A stretch of 64,000 nt of DNA, taken from the NCBI RefSeq assembly GCF_963678635.1, contig NC_087070.1:9458539-9522538 (forward strand), in the 5' to 3' direction. Source of the stretch: Symsagittifera roscoffensis (taxonomy: Eukaryota; Xenacoelomorpha; Acoela; Convolutidae). This document shows positions 53,641 to 60,671 of this stretch, piece by piece (the stretch's first letter is position 1; each line of letters begins with the position of its first letter). Under the pieces are notes generated by a model. The model did no database searches. It was given only the letters and a program-made list of their open reading frames with translations, and was not told where the DNA came from. Position numbers and translations under genes: made by a program.

Positions 53641-54894
53641 GCCCAGTTTCAACTTCATTTCATTAATCTTGTCAATTACTAATTTTGACCGCATCGTTCC
53701 TTTCCGGGTTTTTGACAGATATACCACCACTTCTCCTTTGTCTTCTCGCGGCGTCATCTTGATAGGAGAGTTTTCCTCACTTTCGTCAGTGGCTGAGTCG
53801 AGCAATAACTCACTCAACCTCCCTTCACACTCATCAAGCTTGTCAAGGACTTCCCTCATCAAGGGTTGGTTGAGACCCGTTTTCAGAATGGACTGGGTCC
53901 CATAGCTCTGAACCACTGTCCAGACCTCTTCCATAAAGGCTACTCTGTCCATTCTACATCCCGCCCTATTTTCGTGGTCCCTGTGATGCACCTCCCACTT
54001 TTCTTCGGGCAAAGCTCCTAAGATGGGTACTCTGGCAGCACCTTCTATTCTTCTTCTCCTTGGTGATTCCACGAGGAGTCTCTGTTCGTTGTCTTTAGAA
54101 TTGCCCGGAGAGCTGCTCTCCGGCAAATTCCGACTCGTTTCCATAAAAGCCGTCGGAGGTTCCAGCGTCGAAGTACCTTCGTCTGCTGGTTCATTTGTCT
54201 CCAACGCATCCGCGCCGTTCTTAAAATCACTGAGGAAATTGAAATCTAGGCTGGATAATCCTCCTGTCGATGCCTTATCGTCCTCTTTCTGGGCCTGATC
54301 GGGTTCCTGTTGCATAGGTTCTTCCGATTGACGGCTTCCTCCCTGCCCATCATCTCCTTCTGGTTTCTCTTTCGAATTTGAGAGCCCTTGCTCTTCATTT
54401 CTGGCCCCTTCCGGAAATTTCGGTATGACTAGCTTACCAGCTGACAGATCTCCATCCTCTCCATAGATTAATTTGACCTCTTCATATCCGAAGGTTGCTA
54501 GCAAAGCTCTCGTCTGTAGCGTTCGTCCCACCGTTAACTCCGGCTTCACACTCGTCAAGATCAGGGAAGACTCTGGTAATTCAGCTCTGCCTCTCATTTT
54601 CATAGGCGCTAGATCCAGTTTCGCCCACTCCTTGTCAAATCCTCCAGGCTTCACAGGCTTCAGAGTCTCTGCGTTGCCTATCCGCCCTCTCGTTGCTTGA
54701 TCCGTGTAAACACATCGCGTATGCTGCAACACTGCGGCGTTCCTGCCCACAAAACACGAATCCATCGTTTGCGAGAATTTCGCCACTCTCCTTTCTTTTG
54801 TCTCAAACGCTCTCAATCTGGGAGTTTGCACTACGGAGACTGCTCCGACCAACATCCTTTTTATCAGAGGGAATTCAGGGATTTCCTCAGGCAA
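53587..54894 (-). CDS. unrecognised acidic 435-aa module ORF
   Basis: Reads PEEIPEFPLIKRMLVGAVSV, a mixed N-terminal region with KLDLAPMKMRGRAELPESS, then a long disordered-looking acidic and Gln/Ser/Pro-rich stretch (residues about 155-265). It ends with a basic RRRRIEGAARVP, a helix (LMREVLDKLDECEGRLSELL) and a Lys-rich tail ending VDSEI. Its tail overlaps the next ORF in another frame, in both duplicated copies. Upstream the same frame is open through 55185-54910, interrupted by one TGA at 54907. The character resembles a phosphoprotein-like or nucleic-acid-binding accessory protein, but that is only composition. Confidence 0.5.
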   Translation of the reverse strand: MPEEIPEFPLIKRMLVGAVSVVQTPRLRAFETKERRVAKFSQTMDSCFVGRNAAVLQHTRCVYTDQATRGRIGNAETLKPVKPGGFDKEWAKLDLAPMKMRGRAELPESSLILTSVKPELTVGRTLQTRALLATFGYEEVKLIYGEDGDLSAGKLVIPKFPEGARNEEQGLSNSKEKPEGDDGQGGSRQSEEPMQQEPDQAQKEDDKASTGGLSSLDFNFLSDFKNGADALETNEPADEGTSTLEPPTAFMETSRNLPESSSPGNSKDNEQRLLVESPRRRRIEGAARVPILGALPEEKWEVHHRDHENRAGCRMDRVAFMEEVWTVVQSYGTQSILKTGLNQPLMREVLDKLDECEGRLSELLLDSATDESEENSPIKMTPREDKGEVVVYLSKTRKGTMRSKLVIDKINEMKLKLGSMVTLRKAGKKKVDSEI

Positions 54895-54906
54895 CTTCTT
54901 GTAATC

Positions 54907-55613
54907 ACCTCAACCTTTCGTCTCTTCCCTCACCTTGTGGTACGCCGCAGTGAGTCGAGAAATTCTCGTGATCTCGCCATTTGTTTTGTCATAGGGCCTT
55001 AGGTTCCAGAGCTTCGGGAACACCTCAATATGCCCTCTGTCCACTTCTCCCATGCGATCACGGAAGTGATCATCAAAGTTGACGACCGTCATCTCTGGCT
55101 CCGATATTTTGGCAAACAACAGATCCTCGCTCATGAGTTCTCGCAATACGTGCTGCTCACACCAATTCAGCGCACTTCCGTCCATATGAGGTTCAGGTGC
55201 AGCACAGACCTCCTGTATGCTTCCACCTTAACATTAGGGAACGCAAACGTGACTGCTGGTCCGTATATGACTGTCACGAACTCGGTGGCTCCTCTGATCA
55301 ACGCTAAGGGATCGGTCCTCATAGCTAAGCTCAGATCAGTCAACAAGGGCATGACCCCAACATGTCAACGCACGTCTTCCTCCCTCTGGATTGTTTCATC
55401 CTCTCCCGTTCCAAAGCAATTCTGCTGCAGGAGGTACTGGATAAGAGTATTTATCAAATCTCTTATCTTATTCCAGGAATCCGTAGCTCGCTTCACGTCG
55501 AATTTCCTCACATTCTCTCTCATCTGCGCTGGGTAGCGCGTCAAATTCATCAGCCCTCCCAAGTTTCCTTGCGTTATTGCAATCAACGTTAGAAGTCCAT
55601 CTAATCGTAGGTT
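54907..55613 (-). pseudogene. module polyprotein segment, broken by stops and a frameshift
   Basis: In order: NLRLDGLLTLIAITQGNLGG, FDVKRATDSWNKIRDLINTL, an in-frame TGA after REEDVR (Arg codon in the 56.2-kb copy), HVGVMPLLTDLSLAMRTDPL, YGPAVTFAFPNVKVEAYRRS, then a frame change into LNWCEQHVLRELMSEDLLFA and KLWNLRPYDKTNGEITRISR, ending at TGA before the 435-aa ORF. The segments join neighbouring ORFs in a single order, suggesting one very long original protein or a set of adjoining ORFs. No domain recognised. Confidence 0.5.
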
Positions 55614-56078
55614 TTAAATTCCTTCGGTGAGCAGTACAACCCGTCTTTTTACAAAGTTTTCTGCTCCAAACGTCACAAACAAGGCTAGTAGTTCAACGAT
55701 CGATACTTCCACTACTGCTTGGAGGAATTCCCTTATCAAATATCGGGAAAGTGTTGGGTAAATTTTCGCCAAGAATGACGCGGTCCATCCGGCTCCTAGC
55801 CCTTCCAGCATGCTATCAATCCTGTCAAAGCCTTCTTCCCCCTTCACTTTCTGGGTCCAGAAAGCTTCCAGGGTAACTTGGCACACTCTGTTCACAAACT
55901 CGGCTGACTTCTCTTCAGCATTTTCGGCCAGGTTCACCTCCTTCACTAAAAAGGCATTCATCTTCTTGATCATCACGGGGCATTGCTCGAAAGCATCCGG
56001 TCCCAATGCTGCTATCCGAGGGGTTAAGTGCAGCCACTGGTTAGCCTCAGGTTTCGTCCTCAAAACCATCGCTTCCAA
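55614..56078 (-). CDS. unrecognised 154-aa module ORF (copy X)
   Basis: MEAMVLRTKPEANQWLHLTP, then AENAEEKSAEFVNRVCQVTL, MLEGLGAGWTASFLAKIYPT and VSIVELLALFVTFGAENFVK, ending at a TAA. Helix-rich, with a hydrophobic segment near the end. The second copy at 56453-56890 has the same TAA, so this stop predates the local duplication and may be genuine. Copy X is intact; copy Y is broken. Function unknown. Confidence 0.5.
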   Translation of the reverse strand: MEAMVLRTKPEANQWLHLTPRIAALGPDAFEQCPVMIKKMNAFLVKEVNLAENAEEKSAEFVNRVCQVTLEAFWTQKVKGEEGFDRIDSMLEGLGAGWTASFLAKIYPTLSRYLIREFLQAVVEVSIVELLALFVTFGAENFVKRRVVLLTEGI

Positions 56079-56085
56079 GTGAGCA

Positions 56086-56121
56086 GTGTCACGAACTGTG
56101 TCACGAACTGTGTCACGAACT
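56086..56121. repeat. 12-bp motif, three tandem copies at a duplication junction
   Basis: GTGTCACGAACT is repeated three times at the point where copy X (55275-56080) meets copy Y (56123-56890). The single-copy equivalent is at about 55275. It probably marks the recombination point. Confidence 0.75.
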
Positions 56122-56122
56122 C

Positions 56123-56890
56123 CGTGGCTCCTCTGATCAACGCTAAGGGATTGGTCCTCATAGCTAAGCTTAGATCAGTCAACAGGGGCATGACCCCAAC
56201 ATGTCGTCGCACGTCTATCTCCCTCTGGATTGTTTCATCCTCTCCCGTTCCAAAGCAATTCTGCTGCAGGAGGTACTGGATAAGAGTAATTCTCAAATCT
56301 CTTATCTTATTCCAGGAATCCGTAGCTCGCTTCACGTCGAATTTCCTCACATTCTTTCTCATCTGCTCTGGGTAGCGTGTCAAATTCATCAGCCCTCCCA
56401 AGTTTCCTTGCGTTATTGCAATCAACGTTAGAAGTCCATCTAATCGCAGGTTTTAAATTTCTTCGGTGAGCAGTACAACCGGTCTTTTCACAAAGTTTTC
56501 TGCTCCAAACGTCACGAACAAGGCTAGTAGTTCAACGATCGATACTTCCACTACTGCTTGGAGGAATTCCTTTATCAAATATCGGGAAAGTGTTGGGTAA
56601 ATTTTCGCCAAGAATGACGCGGTCCATCCGGCTCCTAGCCCTTCCAGCATGCTATCAGTCCGGTCAAAGCCTTGTTTCACCCTTCACTTTCTGAGTCCAG
56701 AAAGCTTCCAGGGTAACTTGGCACACTCTGTTCACAAACTCGGCTGACTTCTCTTCAGCATTTTCGGCCAGGTTCGCCTCCTTCACTAAATAGGCATTCA
56801 TCTTCTTGATCATCACGGGGCCTTGCTTGAAAGCATCCGGTCCCATTGCTGCTATCCGAGAGGTTAAATGCAGCCACTGGTTAGCCTATA
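56123..56890 (-). pseudogene. copy Y of the 154-aa ORF and flank, broken
   Basis: Near-identical to 55275-56080. Changes include a TAG where copy X has a Pro-Glu pair (RTKPEANQW becomes RTKL-stop-ANQW), and a one-base change after QKVKGE that shifts frame before QGFDRTDSML. In its favour it keeps Arg (IDVRRHVGVM) where copy X has a stop. The mosaic of lesions argues for relaxed constraint after duplication. Confidence 0.6.
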
Positions 56891-57356
56891 GTTTTGTCCT
56901 CGAAACCATCGCTTCGAAGTGAGCTCTGGTCTCTTTGGAGACGTTTCTCCTCTCTCCTTCCTCTCTTACTTCCATTCCTCGGAACCATAAATCGTTTGAC
57001 ATCGCTACAATTACTCGATGGTCATCGTCAATCCCTGGCTTCAATTCAATTTGTCGACTGAAGTTGGACAGTTCCAACCCCAGTACTTCGTCCAATACTA
57101 GCATGTGTAGCGAATGGTCCTTGAATCCTGTCATCGCGTTCGAGATGTCTGACCACACCGCAGGTAATTCAGCCCTGAGTGGCCTCAGATTCTCCATCTC
57201 TATCTCGCGATTTGGGGCAGAAATGATCACATCATATTTTCCTTCCGAGAGCAAAGCCACAATCGCATACACGAAATTCAGTCCATCCGGGAGATGTGTA
57301 TATCCCGGAGAGAGTGCAAACACGGCTCTTGGTGTTATTTTAGTGAAGGCACTGTC
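56886..57356 (-). pseudogene. in-frame continuation of the SGNH protein past a stop
   Basis: After the TAA at 57357 the frame continues with DSAFTKITPRAVFALSPGYT, HLPDGLNFVYAIVALLSEGK, YDVIISAPNREIEMENLRPL and ISNAMTGFKDHSLHMLVLDE, until a TAG at 56886. The residues before and after the TAA read as one domain (a GINDHL block before it and the SPGYTHLPDG block after it), so the TAA is probably a single-base nonsense change. Otherwise it is a separate ORF starting after it. Confidence 0.5.
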
Positions 57357-59147
57357 TTACAGGGTATCCTCTACTTCACCCATTGACTCGAGGATATCTT
57401 TTATAGCTAGCCATACAGCGGCTTCGGCTTTCTTAGATTCTCTGAGTCTACTCAGGAAACCTCTGATATGTAGATGGTCATTGATGCCAGCGAACACCAT
57501 TGTGATTGGGTTCATATCTGTCTGCCTTTGCACTCCGATCGCCATCGACACGTATTGTGTTAGGTCCAGATCGATCGCTGCCAACATTATCACATCAGGC
57601 CAAAACAGAGACTTGAAGGTATATACAAAGTCTGAATTCGCGACTATCATGATCTTGGCCTTCCTCATTTCTGCTTTGTCGTACGCGGCAAAGATGGTCT
57701 CATCTTTCTTTATCGCTTTCAATCTGCCATACCTTTGGACGTCACCATCATGACTCACTTGTTTCGGGTATGTTCTATCTTTCACATGACCTGAGGGTGC
57801 TTTCACCTGCCTGAACATCTTCACATGTGGTCCAACTGGTGCCCTCGTCGTCAGGAATCTTCCAAGTCTCTCTTCTCGATTTCCTTCGTCTTGTAACGGT
57901 CTTGCATTCACTGGACCCATTGTATTGTTTGAGGGCAGTCCCTCTAGGTCGGCAAACCTCAAGGCAGTTGTAGAGCTGAAGTGTATGCCAGCAGCTGTTA
58001 ACCAGTCCACGCCTGTTATTGAGTACAGTCCGTTGACGGACAATCTCGCTCCGTTCAACATCCTCATGGCATCTGCTGCAAAACTCACCGTCTGAAGATT
58101 CAGTTTCATCAAATCATCCATATATATGTGCCAGGGAGAAGGTATGGGCCTCGACCACATCAGAGATTTCCTGTTTGGGCGTCGCTCCTCTCGACTGGTG
58201 CTCGTCGTCTCTGATCTCGTATCCGATCTAGAGGTGCTGGTCGTTTCCGCTGTCGGGTTGACAGGCCCTGGTCTTCGTCTAGGATTGATGGTTCTTCTCA
58301 AGGGCGCTTCCCCCATTCGATCTTGTACGTCCGTTCTTTGCCCGGTTTCGCTAGAGCTTTGCGGCCTATAGATAGTCACGGCTGGGACCATTCCCAAACG
58401 TGTTTCTAAGTTAGGAGGCACAAAGGTTGAAATTGCTGGTATATTCGATGTCTCTTCCTTCTTCAGCCTTCCCGTGTCAAAGAGTTCTACTTCCATTTCA
58501 TCTGGTCGCTCTTGGAAGACTTTGTTCAACCAGAATTGTCCCTCGATGCTGTCAAAGTGGATGCCGTCAGTAGTCAGTCTGGCCTGATCCATAGCTCTCA
58601 CCTCGTGCTCAATATCCATAAGGATCATCCGTCCAGCATTCCGACTCGCAAGATTCCTCAGGATGTTGTTCCACTTGATTGCTCCTTCATTATGTCTCCT
58701 CCCTGCTGCTGTCAACATCTTCGCGCTCATTGATACAGTGCAGACGGTCAGTACCGAGCAATTGAACTTCTGCCAGAGAGTAGTAATTAGGCACACCATC
58801 ATCGATTCCCATAGTGCCTCTTCCTCATCTGAGCTTCTCGATATGTTATTTGTCCCTACTAGGATCATTACGTGAGAGATTCTCCCTTGGTTCATCAGCT
58901 CCACCATCCAAAATAACTGGGCTATCGTTGCACCTCCAAACGCCATCACCGTGGTGATCCAGGAAGTCCTCAAATTTTGGAGCACTCTGACCAAGCTGTC
59001 CCCCAGTATCAGATGTGATGTCCCAAATGAGGGTTGCTGCAGGTTTACTGCTGGGTTCCAAGTCGCTCGATTGAAGCAGGCTCTCGGATCCGTATCCCGA
59101 ACTCCTGTGAAGCTATACTTCAGTTGATTGTTTTTTTTGCACGTCAA
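57357..59147 (-). CDS. SGNH/GDSL hydrolase-domain protein of the module
   Basis: 596 codons. Residues about 46-205 form an SGNH hydrolase domain: block I LILGDSLVR (Ser51), block II Gly in FGGATI, block III VGTNN (98-101) and block V TTDGIHFDS with Asp194 and His197. All catalytic residues are present. The family contains esterases, lipases and sugar or glycan deacetylases; substrate here is unknown. A Pro/Arg/Ser/Thr-rich linker (about 245-320) follows. The second half has PDVIMLAAIDLDLTQYVSMA and FAGINDHLHIRG, which looks like a second, degenerate SGNH-like fold. Its start overlaps the coiled-coil ORF by 35 bases. A true start may be the later in-frame residue, since the overlap region begins without strong context. 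SGNH domains are known in some retroelement ORFs. Confidence 0.75.
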   Translation of the reverse strand: MTCKKNNQLKYSFTGVRDTDPRACFNRATWNPAVNLQQPSFGTSHLILGDSLVRVLQNLRTSWITTVMAFGGATIAQLFWMVELMNQGRISHVMILVGTNNISRSSDEEEALWESMMVCLITTLWQKFNCSVLTVCTVSMSAKMLTAAGRRHNEGAIKWNNILRNLASRNAGRMILMDIEHEVRAMDQARLTTDGIHFDSIEGQFWLNKVFQERPDEMEVELFDTGRLKKEETSNIPAISTFVPPNLETRLGMVPAVTIYRPQSSSETGQRTDVQDRMGEAPLRRTINPRRRPGPVNPTAETTSTSRSDTRSETTSTSREERRPNRKSLMWSRPIPSPWHIYMDDLMKLNLQTVSFAADAMRMLNGARLSVNGLYSITGVDWLTAAGIHFSSTTALRFADLEGLPSNNTMGPVNARPLQDEGNREERLGRFLTTRAPVGPHVKMFRQVKAPSGHVKDRTYPKQVSHDGDVQRYGRLKAIKKDETIFAAYDKAEMRKAKIMIVANSDFVYTFKSLFWPDVIMLAAIDLDLTQYVSMAIGVQRQTDMNPITMVFAGINDHLHIRGFLSRLRESKKAEAAVWLAIKDILESMGEVEDTL

Positions 59148-59898
59148 TCACTCGGGACACTTTCTTCGCCGGTATCTCTCGTATTGTCCTGTCTGGGACC
59201 CTAGAGCTCCTTGTTGATGATGTTGCATTGCTAACTCCCTCTCTGGTCATCACGTATTGGGAGGGTTGTACTCTGCCCGTGTCATTGATAGTTCCATAGG
59301 CTGCAGTCACCCCGGAACCTGGCGCATTCCTGTTGGCAACCAGTCGTCCAACTGTCTCTATCAGCTTCATCACCGTTTGCTCCACGACTGGGTCAACTAA
59401 GGTATCACTCGGATCCAGGATTGTCACTGGACCAGTTTTAGCCTGGAGTCGCGTTTCTGTAGTCTGACTCATTTCTCGAGGCGTCAAGAGTTCCATCGGG
59501 GACTGCTCACGAAGAATATCCCTTGTAGTTATCACTTTTTCTACGGCTGCCGTTAACGACAGACGCTGCGATCGCTGCTTGTATTCTCGCCTCAAGCGCT
59601 CTATCTCTTCACCCTGCTTCTTGTTGCAGTCTTCAAACAACTTCTTCCACATGTCCCTATCTTCTTCTATAGTGAGCTTGGTCTTGGTCATCTCGTTCAG
59701 CTCCTTTCTAGTCGTCTCTAGTTCTTCTATCGTCCCATTGAGATCTTGCATGGTTTCATTCGTTTGAACTTCCTCTTCTACTCTCGCCCTCTTTGGTGGC
59801 ACAGCTACTCTCAGTTGTAAACTAGACGAGGCAGCCTCGCTGTTCATTTCCTGATGCATCCTCCTCAGTCCAGGCTTAGGCTTGGTGGGCAAAGGCAT
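59113..59898 (-). CDS. coiled-coil protein of the module
   Basis: 261 aa from ATG at 59898. A Pro/Lys N-terminus with PPKRARVEEE (a possible nuclear localisation signal) is followed by a coiled coil at about residues 50-115 (LNGTIEELETTRKELNEMTK, KQGEEIERLRREYKQRSQRL) and a helical segment near VVEQTVMKLIETVGRLVANR. The C-terminus is Ser/Arg-rich and basic. It begins 13 bases after the preceding ORF stops and overlaps the SGNH ORF. The layout (basic segment, coiled coil, disordered tail) resembles ORF1-like or Gag-like RNA-binding proteins, but no zinc knuckle or RRM is visible. Confidence 0.6.
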   Translation of the reverse strand: MPLPTKPKPGLRRMHQEMNSEAASSSLQLRVAVPPKRARVEEEVQTNETMQDLNGTIEELETTRKELNEMTKTKLTIEEDRDMWKKLFEDCNKKQGEEIERLRREYKQRSQRLSLTAAVEKVITTRDILREQSPMELLTPREMSQTTETRLQAKTGPVTILDPSDTLVDPVVEQTVMKLIETVGRLVANRNAPGSGVTAAYGTINDTGRVQPSQYVMTREGVSNATSSTRSSRVPDRTIREIPAKKVSRVIDVQKKQSTEV

Positions 59899-59910
59899 CT
59901 CACCTGGTTG

Positions 59911-60147
59911 TTAGTTCCTTGAACTTCGCAATCCAGGCTCGTTCGCCGAGTCACTTCCTGAGAGAGCCCCGTTTCTCCACCTCATCAATCTCATGTTTGG
60001 GCGGTCTAGTACACCTCGTTCTCCATATGCTGTCATCAATAAGACTTCCGTGGGGCGGTCCCCACGGTTATCATGCCCCAAGATGTTTATCAAGGCGGTC
60101 AGCAACATGACTACCTCTGAGTCCTCCAGAGCGAAGTCTCGATCCAT
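59911..60147 (-). CDS. 78-aa module ORF in a TAATG coupled pair
   Basis: MDRDFALEDSEVVMLLTALI followed by LGHDNRGDRPTEVLLMTAYG and a basic, Ser-rich tail. Its ATG shares its A with the TAA of the upstream 27-aa ORF. No family recognised. The compact spacing on both sides supports it as a real ORF rather than chance. Confidence 0.5.
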   Translation of the reverse strand: MDRDFALEDSEVVMLLTALINILGHDNRGDRPTEVLLMTAYGERGVLDRPNMRLMRWRNGALSGSDSANEPGLRSSRN

Positions 60148-60230
60148 TAGCCTCCGATAGATTCATCTACCATCGGTCCTACGTATACCTCTGCCAGGTC
60201 CATCAATTCATCCAAGTTGAAATTATCCAT
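60147..60230 (-). CDS. 27-aa acidic mini-ORF overlapping the next start
   Basis: MDNFNLDELMDLAEVYVGPM plus VDESIGG, ending TAA within TAATG, where the ATG starts the 78-aa ORF. TAATG overlap is a known arrangement for termination-reinitiation in some viral and retroelement mRNAs (influenza B segment 7, SART1 retrotransposon). Both peptides begin with an acidic MD-type start. It may be a regulatory leader ORF or the first coding segment. Confidence 0.45.
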   Translation of the reverse strand: MDNFNLDELMDLAEVYVGPMVDESIGG

Positions 60231-60240
60231 CTTCTTGCAA

Positions 60241-60671
60241 GTTTGATTTTAGTATCGCTTCGATGATTTGAAATCAAGTGAGAGATTAAACGATTAATCA
60301 AGATCTAGAAAAAAGGTCACGAATATCACATTTGTCAACTTTACACTGATTTTGTAATAAAACTTATTTAAAACTATCAGATAAAAAAATTTTGATAATA
60401 AAATTTATTAAAAACAATCAGTATCTAAAATTTTAGAATTCGACCTAAGATTGGACAGTCCAAACTTTGGATCTATTCCTAAGATTGTCATTCAGTTATT
60501 CATGGTCACTAACTCCTTCTTACCCTTATATCTTAATAACATAAAACATAACATAACATAACACACGTTTCACACACTACACATTTTTTGTCTGACACCC
60601 TCATGCATGCCACCTGAACTCAGCCTATACTTAAGTAGTATTTTTTATGCAAGTATACTTGTATATTAGTA
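60241..60671. other. non-coding spacer between macro array and mini-ORFs
   Basis: AT-rich, with stops in all frames, a short ATAACATAACATAAC simple repeat (about 60540-60560) and TATA-like stretches. On the minus strand it is where a promoter, terminator or internal ribosome entry element for the downstream ORFs would lie, but no specific signal is identifiable. Confidence 0.5.

Larger units (their letters stand above)
50476..54910 (-). repeat. 4.5-kb tandem duplication, proximal copy
   Basis: The copy continuous with the upstream module ORFs. It carries the complete 3' end (51011-51629) that the distal copy lacks, and a 740-bp deletion at about 52375 relative to it. Confidence 0.85.

Noticed and set aside
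56935-57753. 272-codon plus-strand open frame
   Set aside because: Lies opposite the SGNH protein and its in-frame continuation on the minus strand; its sequence has no family motif and follows the codon structure of the minus-strand gene.
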